A stretch of DNA of 64,000 nt from NCBI GenBank assembly GCA_020744425.1, contig JAGMUV010000001.1, positions 6,386,001-6,450,000 on the forward strand. The letters are read 5' to 3'. Under the pieces are notes generated by a model. The model saw only the letters and a program-made list of their open reading frames with translations. It made no database searches and had not been told where the DNA came from. This DNA comes from Dactylonectria macrodidyma (taxonomy: Eukaryota > Ascomycota > Sordariomycetes > Hypocreales > Nectriaceae). Shown piece after piece: positions 46,340 to 55,860 of this stretch (position 1 is the first letter of the stretch; each line of letters starts with the position of its first letter). The translations under genes and the position numbers were made by a program.

Positions 46340-46619
46340 TGTCACATCTATCAACTGTTAAGACTGAAGGCCAGTCTCAAAGGCTCGGATCTCTAGCAAA
46401 CCGGTCTCAAAGACCCGGCTTTCTAGCAAGCCGGTCTCGAAGACCCGGCTTCCTAACAAGCCGGTCTCGAAGACCCGGATCCCTTGGTATCCGGTCTAAA
46501 GAAAACCTTATCATAGCTATGAGAGCAACCTACAAATAGGTCTGCCGCAAGCCCTCAGTTAGATAGAAATCAAGAGCTTCTATTCACATCACAATGCACC
46601 CTTCCTATCTGATGCAACA
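46340..46619. mobile_element. Solo LTR, 280 bp, with 5-bp target duplication
   Basis: It begins TGTCACATC and ends GATGCAACA (TG...CA ends). It is flanked on both sides by GTATT (46335-46339 and 46620-46624). Copy 1 of the surrounding repeat has the corresponding site with one GT(G/A)TT only, which shows the pre-insertion state directly. No internal retroelement region adjoins it, so it is a solo LTR left by recombination. It contains a 30-bp tandem repeat. Confidence 0.85.
46378..46500. repeat. 30-bp tandem repeat inside the solo LTR
   Basis: About four units of roughly 30 bases with the core GGTCTCGAAGACCCGGCTT. Adjacent GGTCT and AGACC segments are complementary, so each unit can form a small hairpin. 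Confidence 0.8.
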
Positions 46620-46750
46620 GTATTTCTTAACTAATAGTAAATGAATTTTAAAGTGTAAATTTAATAACATTTAGAAGTAGCCCCAATTTTATCATATCTT
46701 TAAAATATTGAATTTTATCTTTGCGGTTAGCGAGCTGGCTGAATCTTCGC

Positions 46751-46936
46751 TTATTCATGTATGTCTTCTCCAAGGCTAGAGAAATGCCACTGACGCTCGA
46801 TGTTGAAAACTCGAACACATGAGGCAATGGAAATCCCCTGGTATTCGGCTTCGGTTGAATAGAAAAGGCCCTCGGAGACATTTTGATGCTTAGCGGCTTC
46901 TGCGATCTGTACAACTGGTCTATCAGCGGAGTTCAA
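46751..46936 (-). pseudogene. Ty1/copia-like RNase H fragment
   Basis: The minus strand reads AKHQNV, then YSTEAEYQGISIASC. This matches the C-terminal RNase H motif of Ty1/copia polyproteins (SKxQxxV...SSTEAEYxA). Only about 60 residues remain, with stops on either side. A related ISIASCV peptide is in repeat copy 1, so the repeat family probably derives from the 3' end of a copia-like element. Confidence 0.55.
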
Positions 46937-47533
46937 CGATCCGACCCGCGGAATTCAACGAATCCGTGGCCGATTGCCGTGTCTCGAACCAGGTGAAGGA
47001 TTAAAGGAAATGAAAACGGTTCTGATATCCTTAACTGTACTGAGGCTGTTCCTTGAACGTGTGGTCGTTGAAATTGGACTCGGCTCAATATTTGGGCCGG
47101 CGGTGGGGTGACATCCCAGTCGTCTATCATGTCAGATTGTCTTTCCATAGAATAACCCTCCATGTTTTCTATGTCTTTCACAGCCTAGCTTCTCAGGCAA
47201 TGTGATGGAAATAGACATGTGAATATTTTACGAGACAGTTGGTTCGTTTGGACAGCTTGTCGAATCGAGTCTAGTGACATGATGACAAAGAAAACGCCAC
47301 ATTGACGCGGCTTTCGGCCCAACATTTGTTGTCGTGACACGGTGACCATCTTCAAAAAGTCAAACAAGGCGGAATTCCGCCTGCTTTGAAATCAAGTTAG
47401 ATGTATTCTTGACTTCAAGTCGACCTTGGCATCTAGTGCTATATCTACTCTTCACTTGCCAGCAACTCAGCCGAGCGAGCTGTCCACCAGTACGCATCGG
47501 CTCCTCCAGTTGTCCACAATCGGTCAATCCAGC

Positions 47534-48810
47534 ATGGCGTCATTTTGGAATCTCCTCCGCCGTTGGAACACCACGTTCAATCCTCCATCACCGCCTAAGA
47601 CTGACGATGCCTTGCGCTTTGGAATCCTAGGCGCAGCTAACATCGCGTACGTACTCCATCAAGACATACACTGCTGACTTTCTCATGCTGACCATCTCCA
47701 AGGCCCATGGCCCTCATAACTCCAGCCAAATCACACCCAGAAGTCATTATCCAAGCTGTTGCAGCCCGCGATCAAGCCAGAGCCACTGCCTATGCCAGGA
47801 AACACGGCATTCCCGACGTCAAGCCCGATTACCAGGCTATTCTCGATGACCCAAACATCGACTGCGTCTATATTCCGCTCCCCAACGGCCTCCACTACGA
47901 ATGGGCCATGAAAGCTCTGAATGCTGGCAAGCACGTTCTCCTTGAAAAGCCGGCAGTCTCCAATGCCCAGGAGGCGCGACAGCTCTTCAACCATCCCGTC
48001 TTGCAGCAGGCGGGTGCACCTGTGATCCTGGAGGCTTTCCACTACCGCTTCCAACCCAGCTGGCAGCTTTTTATATCTTTGCTTGATCAGAAGAATATTG
48101 AACACGCAGTCTCTTCCGCCTACATCCCCTGGTTCTTGTTTCCGGCCGATGACATTCGCTTCCGCTACGGTCTCGCTGGGGGAGCAATGATGGACTTGGG
48201 CACATATTGCATCAGCACTCTGAGACAGGCATTTGGGGCTGAGGCAACAGAGTGTCTTGAGGCAGAGTTCAAAACGATGCCTGCCCCTGAGCAATCTGCA
48301 GAACATTCGTGGAAGGCTAAGTGGCAAATGCCAAATGGCGGCGTGGCCGAATCTGGAGGCAGCTTGCGGGCAGGGCTCGGCCAAGTCGGCTTGCCACGAA
48401 TCAAAGTAACCCATAAACAAGTCAAAGTCGATGACGCGAGCATTGAGAAAAGCAAGGAGAAATACCAGCGCCGACAAGTTGAGCTCGCCAACTTCATGAT
48501 GGGAGCATTGTGGCACCGCATCGACATCCACGACGAGTTTGTCATCAAGGACGCAGCAACGGGCGAGACGTTGAAGCGTTGGGTGGAAAAGACTTCTCGA
48601 AAGGCATACACGTTCCAAGAGGCGGGCTTCGAGGGCGTTGGGGCTGATTGGTGGCCGACGTATCGTCATCAGCTCGAGCAGTTTGTCAACCGTGTCAAGG
48701 GGCGAAAGACGGACCAGTGGGTAGATGGCGAAGATAGTATTGCGCAGGCTGCCATGATTGACATTACGTATGAGAAGGGAGGGCTGCCGTTGCGAGCAAG
48801 TCCGGAATGA
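47534..48810 (+). CDS. Gfo/Idh/MocA-family oxidoreductase
   Basis: Two exons, 47534-47646 and 47703-48810, over a 56-nt intron; 406 residues. The N-terminal Rossmann domain has GILGAANIA at about 30-38, the mid-region LPNGLHYEWAMKAL and the catalytic-type EKPAVSNAQEA at about 119. The C-terminal alpha/beta domain includes AFHYRF, GGAMMDLGTYCI and a final DSIAQAAMIDITYEKGGLPL. These features place it with dimeric dihydrodiol dehydrogenase/NADP-dependent D-xylose dehydrogenase-like fungal proteins. The exact substrate cannot be read from sequence. Its 3' end lies 190 bp from the 3' end of the carboxylase alpha gene, which runs the opposite way. A cytosolic location is likely as no targeting signal was seen. 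Confidence 0.88.
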
Positions 48811-48999
48811 AGTAGGAGGTGTTGCAGGTAACCAAGAAGTCCAAATTGAACGGATGTTATAGCCCTGTCCTTCATCTATCTTCTCTGGTAGTTAGGTGTT
48901 AGTCACCAGCGTCAATTCTCATATCAACGGCACATATCTCTATTCAATGTATGATTAATCTACAAACTCGAATCTTCTAACCTCTTATATAGACTCCAA

Positions 49000-51440
49000 C
49001 TACTCAATCCTGCATAGTACCTTGCCCTCTTCCACGGCATCACCGGCCTTCCAAGAACTTTCAAAACGTCCCGCCTTGCTAGCCTTAATGCTTACTTCCA
49101 TTTTCATGCTCTCAATGACCATAACAGATTCCCCAATTTTCACTTCATCACCCAAACTCTTCTGCAACGAAAGGACCTTGCACGGCATCGGTGCGAGGAC
49201 GTCGTTTTGCACCTCGTCTATCTGTGCTGCGACAGTGGAGCGGAGACCTTCAGTGTATGACAGCAGGCTGTGTCTTTGGAACTGGGCAAATGTTCCGAGG
49301 AGGGGGATGTGGCAGAATACCACTTGTGAGTGGTTGAGAAGACCTGACTCGCTGCATGGTGTAACGCAGTGGGCCAGGAGTCTTTGACCGTGTATTGAGA
49401 TTTCGAGGGTCGCAGCGATGGAGGTGCTCGGGTTAGAAGATAAAGTGTCCGAGATTGGAATCCAACGAACAATCTTGAGATGAGTGGGCGTAGTTAAGTC
49501 GTCGGATATGCGTCGAAGTTTGTTGCTGATGTAGTTGTATTGGCTGGTAACAGCCTGAGCTGCCTTGCTCGGGCCATCGGTCTTGCCTTTTCCGTTCTTA
49601 TCACCTTCGGATATCTCGGGCATGCCCAGCGGGATCACTTTTACTTGGTCCGATTGTAAGTCCGCGTGTAGAGTTTGAGGCTCCCACAAGCATAGCACTG
49701 GGTGCACCTGTTCGGTAGAGGCGTTCTGGCCTGGCCAATCTCCCGTGACAACATCGCAATGCACGCTGACTGAGTCGTGATGCTGGTTTCGGAACTGCTT
49801 TCGAATGTTCTGAAATGGACGCCTGCGAGGTGTTCCAGGGAGGTGGTGTGGCAACTTTCGGATGAACAGGCTGGGGATTGCAGTTGCGAGCACTCGCGAG
49901 GCCTCTTGAGAACCCCAGTCGGAGCAACGACGCAGTTGGTCGAGATTCTGGTTGATGAATGATGTGTTGTACCGTGGGTCTTGGAACATGGGGTTAACCA
50001 AGCATCGCTGGAGGAATAGTTGATTGGTCTTGACACCAACACAAGCTGTGTGCGCGAGGACGTTTGTCATCTTCTCGACGGCTAGCTGTCTTGTCGGTGC
50101 CCAGACAACAATCTTAGCAATCATGGAGTCAAAGTAAATCGACACCGAGGAACCAGTTTGTATCGCTGTCTCATACCGGACATCTCTTCCCGGTCCAAGA
50201 GGCCCATCAGCCGGGCGCCAAATATGGACTTTGCCATGTTCCGGGAAGAAATCTCGCGCAGGGTCCTCGGCGCAGAGTCGGCTTTCGATTGCGTGGCCTG
50301 TCTGCTTGAGGGAGTTTATCTGCGGTAGGGATGTCAAGTTGCCTCCTGCGGCGACGAAGAGTTGCAGAGCTACGAGATCAATCCCGGTGACTTCTTCGGT
50401 GATGGGGTGCTCGACTTGTAGCCGCGCGTTGACTTCGAGGAAGAAGAAGCGAGATGTTTTCACATCGACCACAAACTCGACAGTGCCAGCGTTCTCGTAT
50501 CCAATCAGCTTGGCAATGCGGACAGCCGTTTCACCCATTTCTCGTCGGACGTCATCAGAGAGGAAGATGCAGGGACTCTCCTCGATGACCTTTTGGTGCC
50601 GACGCTGGATCGAACATTCCCGCTCAAAGAAGCTGGCCACATTTCCGTGCCTGTCGCCGACAATCTGAATTTCCACGTGCTTGCTGCTCTCGACATACTT
50701 CTCCAGGATGCAATCGCTCGAACCGAACGATCTCGAAGCTTCGGACTGCGCGCGCTCCAGCTCGTCGCGCAGCTGCGCCGCCTCCCAGACGATGCGCATA
50801 CCCTTTCCACCGCCTCCCGCAGACGCCTTGAGCATCACAGGGAATCCGATACCATGGGCGGCTTTTTCCAGGTCCGCTACCTGTTGGCTTGATCCGGAGA
50901 ACCCGGGGATCAGAGGGACATCGGGCGCATTGTCTTGCAGATATTTCTTGGACCGCCGCTTGTCGCCTAGAGTCGACATGGCAGAAGGGCTGGGCCCAAG
51001 GAAGATGAGGCCGGCTTCGGCAACGCGAGTCGCGAAGTCGGCATTTTCACTGAGGTAGCCGTAGCCAGGGTGCACGGCGTTTGCGTTGGTATCGATGGCA
51101 GTCTGAACAAGGAGGTCGATGTTGAGAAATGGATTGACTGCGTGGGCCGAGATGCTTCCAACGTTGATGGCTTCATCGGCTTCAACGACGTGCCGTAAAT
51201 CCGCGTCCCTTGAGCGAAGGTTAGTGTTGGAACGATCCCCAAGGCCAGAAGAAATGGTGCTTACTCTTGTACATATATTAATACCGTTCGGATTTGAAGC
51301 TTGCGACAGGTGGCGATGACACGACATGCAATCTCACCACGGTTCGCGATCAAGACCTTTTGGATGACCAGTCGGCCAGTTGACGCATCTACCGGCTGAG
51401 GCGCCAGAAACAGTGGCTCTCGTTGCGAAAATGCTTCCAT
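49000..51440 (-). CDS. Acyl-CoA carboxylase alpha subunit (biotin carboxylase + BCCP)
   Basis: Two exons, 51265-51440 and 49000-51208, over a 56-nt intron; 794 residues. The biotin carboxylase domain starts [14 protein letters not shown] and has [11 protein letters not shown], the ATP-grasp glycine loop ([14 protein letters not shown]) and the [20 protein letters not shown] motif. A variable linker (about 480-720) precedes the biotinyl domain with APMPCK and ESMKMEV, the biotinylated Lys being at about 762. The architecture equals the alpha subunit of methylcrotonyl-, propionyl- or geranyl-CoA carboxylase. The N-terminus ([12 protein letters not shown]) contains Glu and does not look like a mitochondrial presequence, unlike the leucine-pathway enzyme. 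The partner beta gene is at 55861-57862, separated by a HET gene. A CGGTCCG motif lies 200 bases upstream. It should supply carboxybiotin to the beta subunit; the acyl-CoA substrate is unknown. Confidence 0.92.
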
Positions 51441-52642
51441 GTCTGCTTCTGCCGCGGGTAAGATTGATTAGTGGATGAGAGAGAGAACTGGTCGGCTTGT
51501 CAAAGATGTAGCTATTCATTCAAATACCTATAAAACGGCACGGAATAAGGGATTTGACAACCGGGATCAATTGTTATCCTCGCATTGACTTGCACTTGAT
51601 CAATTCCCCCTGGAGATCCGCAGCTAGCATCCGTCCGATCGGTCCGCTTCGCATCATTTGCAGCAGAGCCGGAGAACGGACCGCTATGTGGGGTTTCGGC
51701 CGAGCTAACCCGGATAGACACTTACCTCGGGTCCATCATTGCGCTCTTGGAGGCTATCCGTTAGGTCCTCTACCACGATCCGTTACAATGGATGTATGAC
51801 GTGTTACAGCTAGACTTGACGGTGTCTCGCAATTCTTGGGCGGCTTCCATGTTAGAAATCATTCCGCGATGAGGTGAAGCATAGCTTGGTGGAGAGACTC
51901 TGATACTCATTCTAATGCGGGGTTGCCACTGGAACAGTGCCCAGGCGCCGCAATAGAATCGGCGCAAAGTCCTAGCCATTGCTGTTAAGTGATGTTCCAG
52001 TCTTATGCGTTGCTGCCCAGCCCACTCCTCAGTTCTTCAACCAGCTGAAAGGAGCAATGGACATGGATGCCGTAATGCCACCAATAATCGCAATGCCAAG
52101 TGAAGTTACAACTTCAGCCAGCGAACAAATTTCCCGTGCATGGCATGGCATATGCAGTGATTATGGCGAGGCTGGCTGCGCCGCAATTAGTGCCGAGTCT
52201 TGTCAGCAAAGTCATCCAATCTCCAGCGGGACATAGACTCATTGTGAGTAAAGTATTTATGTTATAGGCTTAGCTTCTCCCTACCGACGCAGTCATCCAT
52301 GCCAAGGGAGTTTGACAGATAAGTTTCAACCTAATATCCAGTCTCATTGAAGCCCCGGGGCTGCACTATTTACACCTGAGTGCGTCCACGAGCTCAGCTT
52401 TGCAGTACAGTACCTGGTTTTCAAAGGCTTTAGCCATATCAGGCCATACCAGGCCATATCACCGCTCTTAGCTCTGGTGTATAAGTATCTAGCTCATTTT
52501 TCACTTTGACGATGAATATGACTTGTCTCCTCTCTACGTTTCTGCATGACTCCAAAAGGTCCTGATTTGCCACTCATCAACTGTCTCATTCTACAAGTGT
52601 GGCATTTACTGCTATCTGCTTTCAAATAAAGCCCACCGAATC
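51441..52642. other. Divergent intergenic region (carboxylase alpha / HET gene)
   Basis: About 1.2 kb. It holds CGGTCCG at 51640-51646 and its reverse complement CGGACCG at 51677-51683, upstream of the alpha-subunit gene. No gene seen. Short CCATATCAGG-type direct repeats occur at about 52434-52462. Confidence 0.5.
51640..51683. promoter_or_regulatory. Paired CGGACCG motifs upstream of carboxylase alpha
   Basis: CGGTCCG (51640-51646) and CGGACCG (51677-51683) are inverted with respect to each other, 30 bases apart, about 200-240 bases before the ATG. CGG-N-CCG everted/inverted triplets are typical Zn2Cys6 regulator sites. The same CGGACCG occurs upstream of the beta-subunit gene at 58028. 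Confidence 0.35.
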
Positions 52643-55246
52643 ATGATCATGGCTAGCTCGCTTTGCAAACGATGCGAGTCCCTCAAACTCTCTGTTGCCA
52701 AATTCCGCATCAACGACAAAGCTGGAGAAGAAAACGGCACGCCTACGATGCCTGAATTGACTAGCGCGCGTCGTTTTCTTGGAACAATGACTCAGATCAG
52801 AGATTCGGGAGAAAGCTGCAAGCTCTGTGATCTCATCGCTGATACTGTTCGCGACGCAACGGTCCCGCGCACGGATGACGTGGCTTGTCATCTTCTCTGG
52901 GAGATGGATGGTCGAGCATCAGCAGAACCGCAGGCTGGCCAAGAAGCGAGCAGATCCCGCAGACTGCGGATTTGCTGGAGCGACATCAGGCTCAAGTCTT
53001 ATGAGGCACACATAATGCTAGCAGCACCGCCGAAGTATGACAAATCTGATGTCGACTACCCCGGCCTCTTGAACGACGAAACTCAGTTCCTTGGGAGACG
53101 CATCGGGTCTAGTCACAACAAAAAGAATCTCATCCGCGAGTTTCTTCGCCTCTGCGAGACCTGTCATGATCATCGGTGTACAGGGAAGCTAGGCATCGAA
53201 GACCCTTTTCGAGAGACCTTGAATGAGCCGTACTTCGGTGTCGTCGATATGGAAAATGAGAGTCTGGCGCCGTTACCTTGCAGCGATGATGGCAACGAGC
53301 TTCGCTTTGAAGCATATGCCACCGTTAGCTATGTTTGGGGAAGCGACCGCAGTCGCCAGCATGCCACCCGGATCAGCAACATTCAGAGCCGACGCAAATC
53401 CGGTGGTCTTTCTGCCGTTATCAGACAGCTGCCGAAAGCTCTTCGGCAAAGCATCAACTTGGTCCATGGATTGGGGATCAGATACATTTGGATTGATGCT
53501 TTGTGCATTGTGCAGAACAGCAGCCACTCTTGGAACCTCAACGCTCGAGCAATGCACTTAATCTACGGCAACTCAACCCTTACAATATGCGCAGCGGACG
53601 GGATGGACGCAACGACTGGTCTCTCGGCTCTTGACGACGATCACAAACCACGGCAGAAGATTGTGAATTACGCCGAAGGAGTTTGTCTCATGTTGCATCG
53701 GCCGGCTGAGACTAGTATTGAGACTACTGAGTGGAATAAACGCGCATGGACATTCCAAGAACGACTTCTCTCAAAGAGGTGCCTGATTTTCACAGAGGGA
53801 AAGATCTTTTTTCAGTGTCGATCTACTGGTATGTCGGAGGATGTATTTTCAGATCGGCTAGGCCGAGGTTGGTCACTGGATCTTGTTCGGGCACCCCTCC
53901 AGATGCTGTCCCAGCTCAAGGTTCGAGCGTTGTGGTTCTACGCTCACTGCGTAGCTCTCTATACGACGCGGGACTTATACGAACCCTTCGACATTCTAGC
54001 AGCGTTCAGTGGCATGTGTAAGCTCATGGAGCAAACCATGCGAGCCCCATTCATTTTCGGCCTTCCCACATCCCATTTCGATCTCGCCCTTCTCTGGCAG
54101 CCGGTGGGCAGAGCATCGCGACTTGACAGGGCAAGTGCGTCAGACGATCCAAAATACAAGGACATGAGATTTCCCAGCTGGTCTTGGTGTGGCTGGAGGA
54201 ACCAGGGCGCCACGTTTGACTCGGATATGGTTGGCGGGTGCTTGGCCGATGTTCGGGCTTGGCTTCTGAGTCACACTTGGATAGACTGGCATATTCGTGA
54301 TGGGTACGGCACTTTGCGGCGACTTTGGGACGCTCGCTGTGCTGAAGAAGACGGAAGCGAAGATGACCGATGGAGAGGCTACAAGACAGTACTGTCGCGC
54401 CCAGGCGCTGATGATGACGAGGATAGCGAGGAGAGTGCCGCGTCCGACGAGACCTCTGAGGACAGTCAAGAGCGCCGACTGTTTGGGAAGAGACGTGCTA
54501 AAGTCATGCCTACGAGACAACAGTCTTCGACCCTTCAAGAACGGAAGAGGGCAAATTCTATGCAAAGTAAATCGCAAGACGTTCAGAGGCTGCAACGAAG
54601 ACTAAGCTTTGGCTTGGCGAAGACGGACAAATTTGGCCGGTCATACCTTGGGATTTCAACACTGCCCAAGGTCTCACCAATCCTCCCACCAGATTTCAAG
54701 TTGACGCTTCCTGAGGACCCATACAACGTCCTCACCACAGAAACGACTCAAGCATCTACACCTTCTCGCTTGGTTGAAGAGTTTCCAGACCAACCCTTCT
54801 TGCAATTCTTCACCTGGAGAGCAGATTTCCACGTCATACGCTCTATTGTCCAAAGCAGCCTGGACCCCATGCAGCTTCCGGATGGCCCAGAAAGTAGTGA
54901 AACCGAGCCTCTCTGCCGCTGCGAAATCACTGATCGTCGCGGAGATAAGTGCGGGTCAGTGGTCGTTGACACAGAGTGGCTTAGAAAGAAGGAAAGCGAA
55001 TGCCAGACGATGTTCGAGTTCATTGCCATTTCCGACGCCAAAGAATTCACCATTAAGGAGTTTCCCGATTGGACGTACTATATTCCTAAAGAAAGGATTG
55101 AGTCTGAGTGGGACCTTTACTTTGTGTTGCTGGTTGAATTCTATCAGGAAGAAGGCATTTATCGTCGTGTTGGCCTGGGAAAGGTTTTCAAAGCAGCTTT
55201 CACCCACTCGAAAAAGGAAGAATGGAAAGAAATCATCTTGGGCTGA
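52643..55246 (+). CDS. HET-domain (heterokaryon incompatibility) protein
   Basis: A single exon of 867 residues. The HET domain is complete: YATVSYVWG at about 226-234, GIRYIWIDALCIVQ, HLIYGNSTLTICAADG, and WNKRAWTFQERLLSKRCLIF followed by FFQC. A Cys-rich N-terminus (CKRCESL, CKLCDLI) precedes it, as in many HET proteins. The C-terminal third has a very acidic/Ser stretch (about 591-610) and a basic coiled segment before a conserved tail. HET proteins trigger growth arrest or cell death on non-self recognition and many have no known partner. This one lies between the two subunit genes of an acyl-CoA carboxylase, which is unusual. No NACHT or NB-ARC domain was seen. No lesion. Confidence 0.93.
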   Translation: MIMASSLCKRCESLKLSVAKFRINDKAGEENGTPTMPELTSARRFLGTMTQIRDSGESCKLCDLIADTVRDATVPRTDDVACHLLWEMDGRASAEPQAGQEASRSRRLRICWSDIRLKSYEAHIMLAAPPKYDKSDVDYPGLLNDETQFLGRRIGSSHNKKNLIREFLRLCETCHDHRCTGKLGIEDPFRETLNEPYFGVVDMENESLAPLPCSDDGNELRFEAYATVSYVWGSDRSRQHATRISNIQSRRKSGGLSAVIRQLPKALRQSINLVHGLGIRYIWIDALCIVQNSSHSWNLNARAMHLIYGNSTLTICAADGMDATTGLSALDDDHKPRQKIVNYAEGVCLMLHRPAETSIETTEWNKRAWTFQERLLSKRCLIFTEGKIFFQCRSTGMSEDVFSDRLGRGWSLDLVRAPLQMLSQLKVRALWFYAHCVALYTTRDLYEPFDILAAFSGMCKLMEQTMRAPFIFGLPTSHFDLALLWQPVGRASRLDRASASDDPKYKDMRFPSWSWCGWRNQGATFDSDMVGGCLADVRAWLLSHTWIDWHIRDGYGTLRRLWDARCAEEDGSEDDRWRGYKTVLSRPGADDDEDSEESAASDETSEDSQERRLFGKRRAKVMPTRQQSSTLQERKRANSMQSKSQDVQRLQRRLSFGLAKTDKFGRSYLGISTLPKVSPILPPDFKLTLPEDPYNVLTTETTQASTPSRLVEEFPDQPFLQFFTWRADFHVIRSIVQSSLDPMQLPDGPESSETEPLCRCEITDRRGDKCGSVVVDTEWLRKKESECQTMFEFIAISDAKEFTIKEFPDWTYYIPKERIESEWDLYFVLLVEFYQEEGIYRRVGLGKVFKAAFTHSKKEEWKEIILG

Positions 55247-55860
55247 ACTTTCCTTTCTGGCGGGGAGTGGGGGGTCAGCAGCAGCATTCCCGCAATTAAC
55301 CTAAATAATTCAATATATTATCTAACTTACTTAAATTAATAAATAATACTTTAACTTATAAAAATGCTGTTATATAGCACCTCGGCGTCGTTCTAGTGTG
55401 AGCTCTAATGCGGACCACAATTAGGTACACTAAAAATGGATAATGCATGCAATCAAACAGGATGATATAGTTGAGACAGCTTGGTGACGATGGAAGATCT
55501 TGTATTTTCTCTCTGTCTAGGGGGGGGAAGCTAGTTATTTATCCCTAGGGATCCGACTGATCTGGACACCCTTGAATTGATGAAGCCATCACAAGCCGTC
55601 TATCTAGGCTCTTGACGGTCATCTAGGTTCTTGAGGTCTGTCTAGGTTCTTGAGGGTGGACTAGGTTTGAGTCTCTTTCTAGGTTCAAAGGAAGCACTAT
55701 ATGGATCCGGTCCTATGCACAGCTAGCTTTTCTATCAGTCCGCCTGATACATGCGATCAAAGCATGCCATCGAAATGAAGCCAGGAAAAAGTTGCGATCA
55801 AGATCAATCAAAATGAAGTTCTAATGGTACATATCTAGTAGCGGCAACTCTATACCCATA
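55247..55860. other. AT-rich intergenic region with short repeats
   Basis: Directly after the HET stop (55300-55380) the sequence is almost only A and T, resembling the RIP-like DNA at 46 kb. At 55598-55675 a run of imperfect TCTAGGTTCTTGAGG units occurs. No gene seen. Confidence 0.6.
55598..55675. repeat. Imperfect short tandem repeat
   Basis: Three to four diverged units of about 22 bases with the core CTAGG-TTCTTGA-GG. Confidence 0.6.

Larger units (their letters stand above)
46085..46860. repeat. Dispersed repeat, copy 2 (RIP-like, split by an LTR)
   Basis: It is the partner of 40640-41110 in direct orientation. The parts 46085-46339 and 46620-46720 differ from copy 1 mainly by G to A and C to T changes, giving very AT-rich DNA with many stop codons. 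From about 46720 the two copies are similar without this bias. The solo LTR at 46340-46619 lies inside the mutated part yet is not mutated itself. Confidence 0.75.
45864..47533. other. AT-rich repeat-bearing region
   Basis: Between 45.9 and 46.7 kb the DNA is strongly AT-rich and carries the second repeat copy with a solo LTR. From 46.7 kb composition returns to normal and a retroelement fragment is visible. A short block AAGGAAATGAAAACGGTTCT occurs twice, at about 46083 and 47006. No host gene was found before the oxidoreductase at 47534. Confidence 0.6.
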
